64,000 nucleotides of DNA from Streptomyces sp. Z26 (GTDB lineage: Bacteria > Actinomycetota > Actinomycetes > Streptomycetales > Streptomycetaceae): assembly GCF_003665095.1 (NCBI RefSeq), contig NZ_RCHV01000002.1, forward strand, positions 1,125,501-1,189,500, given 5' to 3'. The notes under the pieces were generated by a model, which did not search any database, was not told where the DNA came from, and worked only from the letters and a program-made list of their open reading frames with translations. Made by a program: the position numbers and the translations under genes. Shown in pieces: positions 42,000 to 51,009 of this stretch. The first letter of the stretch is position 1, and every line of letters starts with the position of its first letter.

Positions 42000-42404
42000 G
42001 TGGACGGCGAGCACATGCAGATCGGTGAGGTCGCCGCGCGGACGGAGCTGTCGCTGCGCACCATCCGGCACTACGAGGAGACCGGGCTCGTACCGCCGTC
42101 CGCCCGCTCCCAGGGCGGCTTCCGGCTCTACACGGAGTCCGACGTCGCCCGCCTCATGGTGATCCGCCGGATGAAGCCGCTCGGCTTCAGCCTGGACGAG
42201 ATGCGCGACCTGCTGACGGCCACGGACCGACTCGACTCCGACGGGCCGCTCACCGCACCGGAACGGGCCGAACTGCTCGGCCGCGTACGGGGGTTCGAGC
42301 AGGCCGCGCAGCAGCGGGTGGCCGACCTGCGGACGCAGCTGGCGCGGGCCGAGGAGTTCGCGGCGACACTGCGGGAACGGCTCGCGCCCGGCACGGACGG
42401 CTGA
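42000..42404 (+). CDS. MerR-family transcriptional regulator
   Basis: This 134-residue regulator has the MerR winged helix-turn-helix (MQIGEVAARTELSLRTIRHY, EETGLVPPSARSQGGFRLY, DVARLMVIRRMKPLGFSLDE) and a C-terminal coiled-coil dimerisation helix (AELLGRVRGFEQAAQQRVAD). There is no long effector domain and no metal-binding cysteine. GTG 42000 follows GAGAAGG. Its divergent partner SulP and the operator in the gap make it the probable SulP regulator and an autoregulator. The signal is unknown. Confidence 0.94.
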   Translation: MDGEHMQIGEVAARTELSLRTIRHYEETGLVPPSARSQGGFRLYTESDVARLMVIRRMKPLGFSLDEMRDLLTATDRLDSDGPLTAPERAELLGRVRGFEQAAQQRVADLRTQLARAEEFAATLRERLAPGTDG

Positions 42405-42407
42405 ACC

Positions 42408-43049
42408 TCACCCGCCGCGGGCGCCACCGGGCGGGGGCGCGGGGCCCGGACCGTCGAAGAGGCGGTCGAGATGGGCGCGCAGGACGGCGAGGGCGGCGTC
42501 CGCCGTACGCTGCCCGACCAGCACGCCCGCGCCCAGGCCGTGGCTGAGCGCCAGCAGGTGCGCGGCCTCCGTCGCGGGGTCGCGGGCGCGGTCCAGGGCC
42601 CCGTTTTCCCGCGCCTGCCGGAGCACGTCGGCCAACCGCCGCTCCAGCCGGTCGGGGCCCGCCACGAACGGCTGCGCGGCCAGCTCCGGATCGGTCAGGG
42701 CCAGCGCCGCGTACGAGGTCCACACCAGGTGGAAGGTGCGGCTGTCCGCGTCGGTGGGCAGGGCCTCGGCGAGGAACGCCTCGACGAAGGCGTACGCCGT
42801 CACCGGCCGAGGCAGCGCGGCCAGTCGGGCCGCCCACCGGTCGTGGCTCTGCCGCTCCAGCCGCTCCAGGGCGGCGTGCAGCAGGGCGGCCTTGGTGTCG
42901 AAGTAGTACTGCACCAGGTTCACGGACATGCCCGCCTCGGTGGCGACGGCCCGCATCGTCACGGCGTGCAACCCGTCGCGCGCGGCGACGCGGACGAGGG
43001 CGTCCGCGATGTGCGTACGGCGCTGGGCGTGGTCGACCCGCTTCGGCAC
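42408..43049 (-). CDS. TetR-family transcriptional regulator
   Basis: This 213-residue repressor has an N-terminal helix-turn-helix: RRTHIADALVRVAARDGLHA, TMRAVATEAGMSVNLVQYYF. The ligand domain contains WTSYAALALTDPELAAQP and the C-terminal TetR_C-type helices. GTG 43049 (VPKRVDHAQRR) is preferred because GGGGAGGA lies five bases upstream. It converges with the MerR gene, the stops being three bases apart. The ligand and target genes are unknown; the neighbouring membrane protein gene is in the same direction. Confidence 0.92.
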   Translation of the reverse strand: MPKRVDHAQRRTHIADALVRVAARDGLHAVTMRAVATEAGMSVNLVQYYFDTKAALLHAALERLERQSHDRWAARLAALPRPVTAYAFVEAFLAEALPTDADSRTFHLVWTSYAALALTDPELAAQPFVAGPDRLERRLADVLRQARENGALDRARDPATEAAHLLALSHGLGAGVLVGQRTADAALAVLRAHLDRLFDGPGPAPPPGGARGG

Positions 43050-43206
43050 GCCGCGTCCTCCCCTTCCCGGGGCGCGCTCCGCCGCACGCACCGCCCCGCC
43101 GTCCGTACCCCCGGCCCCCGTCCGCCCGGCGCCCCATGGCCCGCGCCCCGTGTCGCGTGTCCCGCACGGGGGGACGGGCCCGGGGGTACGTGCCGACGGG
43201 CCGGTG

Positions 43207-43875
43207 TCACCAGCTCGTCGGGAACGGCGGCTCCGGGTCGCGCGGGCCGAACGCCGCGAGGAACGCCAGGTGCGAGGCCAGCGCGCCGAACGGGACCGCC
43301 AGCAGCGCCCCCTTCGACTCCAGCTTCAGCGGCCCGTCGAAGGTCTTCCCCTCCCCCACGTCCCGCGCGTGCGCCGCCAGGTCGCTGGTCGGGCCCAGCC
43401 AGACGCCGAGCTTCCAGCCGATCAGCGCGGCCGCGATCCCCCCGGCCGTGAGGCCGACGACCAGGCCCACCCCGCCCTTGCGGCGCAGCAGGAACAGCAG
43501 CGCGCCCGCGAACGCGCCGACTCCCAGTCCGAGCAGCAGGAAGGTGCCGTCGGCGCCCACCGCCTCCTCGCCCTCCGGGTGCTTGAGGAAGACGGCCTCG
43601 CCGTCCGAGACCAGCGGCACCCGCGGCGCGAGCCACACCCACAGCAGCCCGAGTGCGACGCCGAGGACCGCCACGCCCAGCGTGGTGAGCACCGCGTCAC
43701 GGAGCTCCTGCCGCACCGGCAGGCCCGTGACGGACTCGCCGGACGCCGCGACGACGCCCTCGGTCCCGGTCCGCCCAGGCTCGGTGGCACGGGGCGGGGA
43801 CGCCCACGGGTCGTGGGCGTCGGGCTGGCGCTGGGAGTGGTCGCTGTTCGGTGAGGAGGGGTTCGGTGCCGTCAC
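43207..43875 (-). CDS. Membrane protein, possibly DUF2567 family
   Basis: This 222-residue protein starts with a Pro/Ser-rich polar stretch of about 55 residues, then four hydrophobic segments (AVLTTLGVAVLGVALGLLWV; FLLLGLGVGAFAGALLFLL; GVGLVVGLTAGGIAAALIGW; ALLAVPFGALASHLAFLAAF) with an external loop APRVPLVSDGEAVFLKHPEG between the first two. The pattern resembles DUF2567 membrane proteins of actinobacteria, but I cannot confirm it. GTG 43875 is chosen; no strong ribosome binding site is visible. The function is unknown. Confidence 0.72.
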   Translation of the reverse strand: MTAPNPSSPNSDHSQRQPDAHDPWASPPRATEPGRTGTEGVVAASGESVTGLPVRQELRDAVLTTLGVAVLGVALGLLWVWLAPRVPLVSDGEAVFLKHPEGEEAVGADGTFLLLGLGVGAFAGALLFLLRRKGGVGLVVGLTAGGIAAALIGWKLGVWLGPTSDLAAHARDVGEGKTFDGPLKLESKGALLAVPFGALASHLAFLAAFGPRDPEPPFPTSW

Positions 43876-43954
43876 CCCGCCATCGTGCCAGGCTCGGAAC
43901 CCCGTCCGGCACGGGGACGGCGAACCGTCGTGGCGCGGCGACGGCACCGTCCGC

Positions 43955-45283
43955 CTACAGGCCCGGTATCCGGCCGTTCCGGAAGAGGTCGACGAAGATC
44001 TGGTGGTCGCGGCGCGCGGTCGTGCCGTACTCGTGCGCGAAGTCGACCAGCAGCTCCGCGAAGCCCTCTTCGTCGCCCGCGATGGCCGCGTCGATGGCCC
44101 GCTCGGTGGAGAACGGCACGAGGGTGTGCCCGCTCTCGTCGTCCGCCGCCGCGTGCATGGTGGCGGTGGCCCGTCCGAGGTCCGCGACGACCTGGGAGAT
44201 CTCCTCGGGGCTGTCCAGGTCGGACCAGTCGAGGTCCACCGCGTACGGCGAGACCTCCGCGACCAGCTGTCCCTTGCCGTCCAGCTCCGTCCAGCCGAGC
44301 CACGGGTCGGCGTGCGCCTGGAGCGCGCGCTGCGAGATGACGGTGCGGTGGCCGCCGTGCCGGAAGTAGTCGCGGATCGCGGGGTCGGTGACGTGCCGGG
44401 AGACGGCGGAGGTCTGAGCCTGCTTCATGTAGATGACGAGGTCGTTCTCCAGGGCGTCGCTGTTCCCCTCCAGCAGGATGTTGTACGACGGGAGTCCGGC
44501 GCTGCCGATGCCGATGCCGCGGCGGCCCACGACGTCCTTCACCCGGTACGCGTCGGGGCGGACGGCGGTGGCGCCGGGCACGGTGTCCAGGTAGGCGTCG
44601 AAGGCGTCCAGCACCTTGTACCGCGTGGCGGAGTCCAGCTCGACGGTGCCGCCGCCGGGGCTGAACCGCCGCTCCCACTCCCGGATCTCCGTCATGCCGT
44701 CGAGCAGCCCGAACCGGGTGTGCGCGCGGGCGGCCCGCAGCGCCGCGAGCACCGGGCCCTCCGCGGTGTCGAGGTTGAGCGACGGTATGTCGTCGCCCTT
44801 GGCGCCCACGGCCAGGCTGCGGACGCGCTCGCGGTACGCCGCGGCGTAGGTCCGGATGAGGTCGGTGATCTGCTCGTCGCTGAGCGCCTTGGTGTAGCCG
44901 AGGAGGGCGACGGACGCGGCGAAGCGCTTCAGGTCCCAGGTGAACGGGCCGACGAACGCCTCGTCGAAGTCGTTCACGTTGAAGATGAGCCGGCCGTTCG
45001 CGTCCATGTACGTGCCGAAGTTCTCGGCGTGCAGGTCGCCGTGTATCCAGACCCGCGACGTGCGGTCGTCCAGATACGGGCCGCCGTCCTTCTCCGCGTC
45101 CTGGTCGGCGTAGAAGAGGCAGGCCGTGCCGCGGTAGAAGGCGAACGCAGAGGCGGCCATCTTCCGGAACTTGACCTGGAAGGCGGCCGGATCGGCGGCC
45201 AGCAGCTCGCCGAAGGCGGTGTCGAACACCTCGAGAATCCGCTCGCCGCGCTCTTCGTCCGTGCCGACCTGCTGGGTTGTCAT
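43955..45283 (-). CDS. DUF2252 family, kinase-like fold
   Basis: This 442-residue protein has the DUF2252 pattern with aminoglycoside-phosphotransferase-like motifs: VWIHGDLHAENFGTYMDANG (catalytic-loop-like HGDLHAEN) and NDFDEAFVGPFTWDLKR (metal-binding DFD). KFRKMAASAFAFYRGTACLF is the family N-terminus. Whether it phosphorylates anything is unknown. ATG 45283 has AAGGGG upstream. It is divergent from dnaE, with a 246-base gap. Confidence 0.9.
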   Translation of the reverse strand: MTTQQVGTDEERGERILEVFDTAFGELLAADPAAFQVKFRKMAASAFAFYRGTACLFYADQDAEKDGGPYLDDRTSRVWIHGDLHAENFGTYMDANGRLIFNVNDFDEAFVGPFTWDLKRFAASVALLGYTKALSDEQITDLIRTYAAAYRERVRSLAVGAKGDDIPSLNLDTAEGPVLAALRAARAHTRFGLLDGMTEIREWERRFSPGGGTVELDSATRYKVLDAFDAYLDTVPGATAVRPDAYRVKDVVGRRGIGIGSAGLPSYNILLEGNSDALENDLVIYMKQAQTSAVSRHVTDPAIRDYFRHGGHRTVISQRALQAHADPWLGWTELDGKGQLVAEVSPYAVDLDWSDLDSPEEISQVVADLGRATATMHAAADDESGHTLVPFSTERAIDAAIAGDEEGFAELLVDFAHEYGTTARRDHQIFVDLFRNGRIPGL

Positions 45284-45480
45284 GGAGAGTGCCCCTTACT
45301 GACTCGTGCGTCCGCTGCTTCCAACGCGCGAGCGTAGCCCGGAGTGCCCGGCCGCGAGACCTCTTCCGCGGGGCCCGCGACCGGCTCCCGGGGCGGGCAC
45401 GGGACGGCACCGTGCCGGACGGGCGCGAGGTGCGGCGGGCGGCGCGGCGGAAGGCGCGACGGGTTGTCGGTGGCGGGTCG

Positions 45481-45486
45481 TAGACT
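45481..45486 (+). promoter_or_regulatory. Candidate dnaE -10 TAGACT
   Basis: TAGACT lies 43 bases before the dnaE GTG and agrees with TAGRRT except at position five. No good -35 element was found at 17–18 bases. The rest of the DUF2252–dnaE gap shows nothing else. Confidence 0.4.
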
Positions 45487-45529
45487 CCTGAATCGCCCCT
45501 GAAGACCCGCGCCGGAGGTGGCCCGCACC

Positions 45530-48500
45530 GTGACAGACCAGCAGTTCACACACTTGCATGTGCACACTCAGTATTCGCTGCTGGACGGTGCCGCCCGACT
45601 CAAGGACATGTTCAACGCGTGCAACGAGATGGGCATGTCGCACATCGCGATGACCGACCACGGGAATCTGCACGGGGCGTACGACTTCTTCCACCAGGCC
45701 AAGAAGGCCGGTGTCACCCCGGTGATGGGCATCGAGGCGTATCTGGCGCCGGAGTCGCGGCGCAGCGCGCGCCCGGTCAAGTGGGGCACCCCGCACCAGA
45801 AGCGGGACGACGTCTCGGGCAACGGGGCGTACACGCACATGACGATGTGGGCGCGTGACGCCGTCGGTCTGCACAACCTCTTCCGCGCCCAGTCACGGGC
45901 CAGCCTGGAGGGCTTCTTCCGGAAGCCGCGCATGGACAAGGAGTTGCTCGCGGAGTGCGCCGAGGGTCTGATGGCGACGACCGGCTGCCCGTCCGGCGAG
46001 GTGAGCACCCGCATCCGGCTGGACCAGATGGACGAGGCGCTGAAGGCCGCCGGTGAGTACCAGGACATCTTCGGCAAGGAGAACTTCTTCGTCGAGCTGA
46101 TGGACCACGGCATCGACATCGACAAGCGGGCGCGGGACGGCCTGGAGGAGATCGCCCGCAAGCTGGACGCGCCGTTCGTCGTCACGAACGACTCGCACTA
46201 CACGTACGAGAGCGAGGCGTCCGCGCACGACACCCTGCTGTGCATCCAGACGGGCAACAACCTGTCGAACCCGGACCGTTTCCGGTTCGACGGCGCGGGC
46301 TACTTCCTGAAGTCGGCCGCGGAGATGTACGCGATCGACAACTCCGACGCGTGGCAGGAGGGTTGCCGCAACACCCAGTTCCTCATCGCCCAACGGGTCG
46401 ACACGGAGGGCATGTTCTCCACACGGAACCTGATGCCCCGCTTCGACGTGCCCGACGGCTTCACCGAGGTGACCTGGTTCCGCGAGGAGGTGCAGCGCGG
46501 GATGGCCCGCCGTTACCCGGACGGCGTGCCGGAGGACCGGCAGAAGCAGGCCGACTACGAGATGGACATCATCGTCGAGATGGGGTTCCCGGGATACTTC
46601 CTGGTCGTCGCCGACTTCATCATGTGGGCCAAGAACAACGGCATCGCGGTGGGCCCCGGGCGCGGCTCGGCGGCGGGCTCGATCGTGTCGTACGCGATGG
46701 GCATCACCGACCTCGACCCGATCGACCACGGCCTGATCTTCGAGCGGTTCCTCAACCCCGAGCGCGTCTCCATGCCCGACGTCGACATCGACTTCGACGA
46801 GCGCAGGCGCGGTGACGTCATCCGGTACGTCACGGAGAAGTACGGCGCCGACAAGGTCGCCATGATCGGCACGTACGGCACGATCAAGGCCAAGGCCGCG
46901 ATCAAGGACGCCTCCCGCGTCCTGGGCTACCCGTACGCGATGGGCGACCGGATCACCAAGGCGATGCCCGCCGACGTCCTCGGCAAGGGCATCCCGCTGT
47001 CCGGCATCCTCGACAAGGACCACCCGCGGTACAGCGAGGCGGGCGAGGTCCGCTCGATGTACGAGAACGAGCCGGACGTCACCAAGGTCATCGACGCCGC
47101 GCGGGGCATCGAGGGCCTGGTCCGGCAGATGGGCGTGCACGCCGCGGGCGTGATCATGTCCAGCGAGAAGCTGATCGACCACGTGCCGGTCTTCTCCCCG
47201 AAGAACGACGGCACCGTCGTCACCCAGTGGGACTACCCGAGCTGCGAGTCGCTCGGCCTGCTGAAGATGGACTTCCTGGGCCTGCGGAATCTCACGATCA
47301 TGGATGACGCGGTCAAGCTCATCAAGAAGAACAAGGGCGTGGAGCTGACCCTCCTCGACCTGACGCTGGACGACCCGAAGACCTTCGAACTGCTCTGTCG
47401 CGGCGACACGTTGGGCGTCTTCCAGTTCGACGGCGGCCCGATGCGGTCCCTGCTGCGGCTGATGAAGCCCGACAACTTCGAGGACATCTCCGCCGTCTCG
47501 GCGCTCTACCGCCCCGGCCCGATGGGCATGAACTCGCACATCAACTACGCCCTCCGGAAGAACGGGCAGCAGGAGATCACCCCGATCCACCCGGAGCTGG
47601 AGGAGCCGCTCCGGGAGGTCCTGGGCATCACCCACGGCCTGATCGTCTACCAGGAGCAGGTGCAGAAGGCCGCGCAGGTCCTCGCGGGCTACTCCCTGGG
47701 CCAGGCCGACCTGCTGCGCCGCGCGATGGGCAAGAAGAAGCAGGAGGTCCTGGACGCCGAGTTCGTCAACTTCCAGCAGGGCGCCCGCGACAAGGGGTAC
47801 TCGGACGAGGCGATCCAGGCCGTCTGGGACGTGCTGGTCCCCTTCGCGGGGTACGCCTTCAACAAGGCGCACTCCTCGGCGTACGGCCTGGTCACGTACT
47901 GGACCGCCTATCTGAAGGCGAACTACCCCGCGGAGTACATGGCCGCGCTGCTCACCTCGGTGCGCGACGACAAGGACAAGTCGGCGGTCTACCTCAACGA
48001 GTGCCGGAAGATGGGCATCAAGGTGCTCCCGCCGGACGTGAACGAGTCCGAGGGCAACTTCACCCCGCGCGGCGACGACACCATCGTCTTCGGCCTGACC
48101 GCCGTGCGGAACGTCGGGAACAACGTGGTGGACTCCATCGTCAAGTGCCGCCGCGCGAAGGGCGCCTACGCCTCGTTCCCCGACTTCCTCGACAAGGTCG
48201 AGGCGGTCGTCTGCAACAAGCGGACCGTCGAGTCGCTGATCAAGGCGGGCGCGTTCGACGCCATGGGCCACACCCGCAAGGGCCTGACCGCGCACTTCGA
48301 GACCATGATCGACAACGTGGTGCAGGTCAAGCGGAAGGAGGCCGAGGGGCAGTTCGACCTCTTCGGCGGGATGGGCGACGACACGGGCGACGACTCGCCC
48401 TCGTTCGGCCTCGACGTCGAGTTCTCGGACGTCGAGTGGGAGAAGACGTACCTCCTGGCGCAGGAACGGGAGATGCTCGGCCTGTACGTCTCGGACCACC

Positions 48501-49072
48501 CGCTGTTCGGCCTGGAGCACGTCCTCAACGACAAGGCCGACGCGGCCATCGCGCAGCTCACCGGCGGGGACTACTCGGACGGCTCGATCGTCACGATCGG
48601 CGGCATCATCTCCGGCCTCCAGCGGAAGATGACCAAGCAGGGCAACGCCTGGGCCATCGCCACGGTGGAGGACCTGGCCGGTTCGCTGGACTGCATGTTC
48701 TTCCCCGCCACGTACCAGCTGGTCTCCACCCAACTCGTGGAGGACGCCGTGGTGTTCGTGAAGGGGCGCCTCGACAAGCGCGAGGACGTGCCGCGCCTGG
48801 TCGCCATGGAGCTGATGATCCCGGACCTGAGCGAGGCGTCGGCCAACGCCCCGGTGACGATCACCATCCCGTCGGTCAAGATCACTCCCCCGCTGGTGGC
48901 GAAGCTGGGCGAGGTCCTCACCCACCACCGGGGCGCCACGGAGGTCCGGGTCAAGCTCCAGGGGACGCGGCGTACGACGGTGCTCCGGCTGGACCGGCAC
49001 CGCGTGACCGTGGACCCGGCGCTCTTCGGCGATCTGAAGCAACTGCTGGGCCCGGCCTGCCTGGCGGGCTGA
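45530..49072 (+). CDS. dnaE: DNA polymerase III alpha subunit
   Basis: This is the replicative DNA polymerase catalytic subunit, 1180 residues. The PHP domain opens the protein (FTHLHVHTQYSLLDGAARL, AMTDHGNLHG); catalytic aspartates are Asp419 and Asp421 in MPDVDIDFDERRRG, preceded by GVGPGRGSAAGS-like AVGPGRGSAAGSIVSY. The thumb, fingers, tandem HhH and C-terminal OB-fold (SIVTIGGIISGLQRKMTKQG) follow. GTG 45530 is chosen because GGAGG is 11 bases upstream; a GTG 12 bases earlier overlaps that ribosome binding site. The PHP metal residues look intact, so proofreading by the PHP domain is possible. Confidence 0.98.
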   Translation: MTDQQFTHLHVHTQYSLLDGAARLKDMFNACNEMGMSHIAMTDHGNLHGAYDFFHQAKKAGVTPVMGIEAYLAPESRRSARPVKWGTPHQKRDDVSGNGAYTHMTMWARDAVGLHNLFRAQSRASLEGFFRKPRMDKELLAECAEGLMATTGCPSGEVSTRIRLDQMDEALKAAGEYQDIFGKENFFVELMDHGIDIDKRARDGLEEIARKLDAPFVVTNDSHYTYESEASAHDTLLCIQTGNNLSNPDRFRFDGAGYFLKSAAEMYAIDNSDAWQEGCRNTQFLIAQRVDTEGMFSTRNLMPRFDVPDGFTEVTWFREEVQRGMARRYPDGVPEDRQKQADYEMDIIVEMGFPGYFLVVADFIMWAKNNGIAVGPGRGSAAGSIVSYAMGITDLDPIDHGLIFERFLNPERVSMPDVDIDFDERRRGDVIRYVTEKYGADKVAMIGTYGTIKAKAAIKDASRVLGYPYAMGDRITKAMPADVLGKGIPLSGILDKDHPRYSEAGEVRSMYENEPDVTKVIDAARGIEGLVRQMGVHAAGVIMSSEKLIDHVPVFSPKNDGTVVTQWDYPSCESLGLLKMDFLGLRNLTIMDDAVKLIKKNKGVELTLLDLTLDDPKTFELLCRGDTLGVFQFDGGPMRSLLRLMKPDNFEDISAVSALYRPGPMGMNSHINYALRKNGQQEITPIHPELEEPLREVLGITHGLIVYQEQVQKAAQVLAGYSLGQADLLRRAMGKKKQEVLDAEFVNFQQGARDKGYSDEAIQAVWDVLVPFAGYAFNKAHSSAYGLVTYWTAYLKANYPAEYMAALLTSVRDDKDKSAVYLNECRKMGIKVLPPDVNESEGNFTPRGDDTIVFGLTAVRNVGNNVVDSIVKCRRAKGAYASFPDFLDKVEAVVCNKRTVESLIKAGAFDAMGHTRKGLTAHFETMIDNVVQVKRKEAEGQFDLFGGMGDDTGDDSPSFGLDVEFSDVEWEKTYLLAQEREMLGLYVSDHPLFGLEHVLNDKADAAIAQLTGGDYSDGSIVTIGGIISGLQRKMTKQGNAWAIATVEDLAGSLDCMFFPATYQLVSTQLVEDAVVFVKGRLDKREDVPRLVAMELMIPDLSEASANAPVTITIPSVKITPPLVAKLGEVLTHHRGATEVRVKLQGTRRTTVLRLDRHRVTVDPALFGDLKQLLGPACLAG

Positions 49073-49199
49073 CCCCACCGGCACCCGGCACCCGCAGCGG
49101 CACCCCGTACCCGTACCGGCGGAGCCGCCGGCACCGCGTCCGCCGGGCCGCGCACGTACGCGCGACCCGGCGGACGCCGGAACGACCGGTGCGGAACGG

Positions 49200-49373
49200 T
49201 CAGTTGTGACCGAAGCTCCGCTTCCGCCCCTTGTGTGCCACCCCCGCGGGCCCGCCCTCGGACTTCATGTCCTCGGCGGCGGTGGACTCGGCCTCCCGCC
49301 GCGACCTGTCGGCGCCGCGCTGCGCCGAGCTGCTGGGCTGCTGCCTGCGTTCCCGGTTCTTGTTCTTGGCCAT
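49200..49373 (-). CDS. Small highly charged conserved protein
   Basis: This 57-residue hydrophilic protein begins MAKNKNRERRQQPSSSAQRG and ends AHKGRKRSFGHN. AGGAGG stands six bases before the ATG, one of the best ribosome binding sites of the window. It contains no membrane segment and is rich in Arg, Lys, Ser and Glu, so it is probably disordered and able to bind nucleic acid or protein. Function is unknown; similar short proteins near dnaE occur in other streptomycetes. Confidence 0.8.
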   Translation of the reverse strand: MAKNKNRERRQQPSSSAQRGADRSRREAESTAAEDMKSEGGPAGVAHKGRKRSFGHN

Positions 49374-49570
49374 GATCGTCCTCCTGCGGGGATCTCCCCT
49401 TCGTGGGGCCGATGTCAGCCTTGCACGGGGGAAGAAATGCCGCATTCCAGGCAATTACCATGAGTGAGGCCGCTATCCTGACGCCGCCACGCCGGTGATC
49501 GAGTTCGGGCGGTGAACACCCGTCCCATCGGGCAGACTCGGGGAAAACACGCTGTGAGAGAAGGTGGCAC

Positions 49571-50842
49571 GTGGACCGCTGCGTCGTCCTGGTGGACGCC
49601 GGGTACCTCCTGGGAGCCGCCGCGAGCCTCCTGGCCGGGGAGCCGACCCGGTCCCGCATCACCGTCGACCACACCGCGTTGATCCAGGCCCTGCGGGAGC
49701 GGGCCGAGGGGGACACGGAGTGCGCGCTGCTCCGCATCTACTGGTTCGACGGCGCCCCCGACCGCGTGCCCCAGCCCGAGCACCGACGGCTGCGGGTGAT
49801 GCCCCGCGTCACCGTACGGCTGGGCGCCCTCACCCGGAGCGAGGGGCGCTGGGCGCAGAAGGGCGTCGACGCCGCGATGCACGCCGAGCTGACGGAGCTG
49901 GCCCGTAACCGCGCCTGCTCCGACATCGTGCTGGTGACCGGCGACGGCGACCTGCTGCCGGGCCTGATGTCCGCCAAGGAGCACGGCGTCGCCGTGCACC
50001 TGTGGGCGGTGCAGGCCGCCGACGGCGACTACAACCAGTCGGAGGACCTCGTCGCCGAGGCCGACGAACGCCGGGTGCTGGACCGTACGTGGATCACCCG
50101 GGCCGTACGCGCCAAGGACCTCAGCGGCGTCTGCGCCACCCCGCGGGAGCCCCGCCCCGAGATCGCCGCCATCCTCGCGGCGCCACTGCCGGAGTCGGGG
50201 AAGAACGGCTCGGCCCCCGTGGCACCCGCGCCCCCGGCCGAGCACCCCGACGACGCCGAGGGCGGGCACGACGACGGCGCCGCGTCGGACGCCGCCGAGT
50301 CCGCCGCGCCGGCGCGGAGCGAGACCGCCGTGCCCACCCCGAAGGACCTCGCCGGGCTCGGCCGCCCGCCGCACGGCGCGCACGGCGCCCCGCAGGCGCA
50401 CCACTCCGGCGCGTCCGCCGGTGCGATGCTCCGCTGGTCGTCCGACAAGGGCTACGTCGAGCGGCCCGGTGCCGCGGGCGAGGCGCCGGAGGTCGCGGCG
50501 CTGCCGATGCTGGCGCAGCTCACGACGGCCGAGCAGCGGTGGGCGGACCGCGAGGAGGACATCACGGCCGTCAGCGGCGACCCGTTCGAGGTCGGCCAGG
50601 TCTTCGCGCGGCGCTGGATCGGCCGCCTCGGTTCGCGGACGCACCTCCAGCACCTGTCCGGCGAGTACCCGCGCGTCCCGCACCGCATCGACGGTGAACT
50701 GCTGCGCTACGCCGCCCGGTTCGGCCTGCTGGCGCACAAGGACGACCAGATCGACGAGCACGACCGGTACGCGATCCGGGCCGGTTTCTGGCGCGAGGTC
50801 GACGCGCTGACCGCCACGGAGCGGTCCCCCTCGGCGGAGTAG
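49571..50842 (+). CDS. NYN-domain (PIN-like) RNase candidate
   Basis: This 423-residue protein has an N-terminal NYN domain, a PIN-like RNase fold: VVLVDAGYLLGAAASLLAG (first Asp), KGVDAAMHAELTELA and DIVLVTGDGDLLPGLMSAKEHG (further acidic residues). A disordered Ala/Pro/Asp-rich centre (about 200–290) connects to a C-terminal domain (DPFEVGQVFARRWIGRLGSR, GELLRYAARFGLLAHK). GTG 49571 has GAAGG upstream. RNA cleavage is inferred from the fold; the target is unknown. Confidence 0.88.
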   Translation: MDRCVVLVDAGYLLGAAASLLAGEPTRSRITVDHTALIQALRERAEGDTECALLRIYWFDGAPDRVPQPEHRRLRVMPRVTVRLGALTRSEGRWAQKGVDAAMHAELTELARNRACSDIVLVTGDGDLLPGLMSAKEHGVAVHLWAVQAADGDYNQSEDLVAEADERRVLDRTWITRAVRAKDLSGVCATPREPRPEIAAILAAPLPESGKNGSAPVAPAPPAEHPDDAEGGHDDGAASDAAESAAPARSETAVPTPKDLAGLGRPPHGAHGAPQAHHSGASAGAMLRWSSDKGYVERPGAAGEAPEVAALPMLAQLTTAEQRWADREEDITAVSGDPFEVGQVFARRWIGRLGSRTHLQHLSGEYPRVPHRIDGELLRYAARFGLLAHKDDQIDEHDRYAIRAGFWREVDALTATERSPSAE

Positions 50843-50995
50843 CGCGGGGCCCGGCGCCCGTACGGGCCGCCCCCGAGCACCCCGGGCCGTACGGGCCGCC
50901 GCCCGGCCACCGTGTCGAGGTCGCCCCCGTATGCCCCGCTCGGCCCCGTCGGTCCCCCCGACCCCCCTCGGCACGGACCACCCGGACCGGCCGCG

Positions 50996-51001
50996 TACCC
51001 T
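50996..51001 (+). promoter_or_regulatory. -10-like TACCCT before ABC gene
   Basis: TACCCT ends 8 bases before GTG 51010 without a ribosome binding site in between. Confidence 0.4.
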
Positions 51002-51009
51002 CGTAGTTC

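Noticed and set aside
45893..49084. Minus-strand open frame of over 1000 codons opposite dnaE
   Set aside because: The sequence is Val/Arg/His/Asp-rich without motifs and lies wholly antisense to dnaE, whose protein is fully recognisable.
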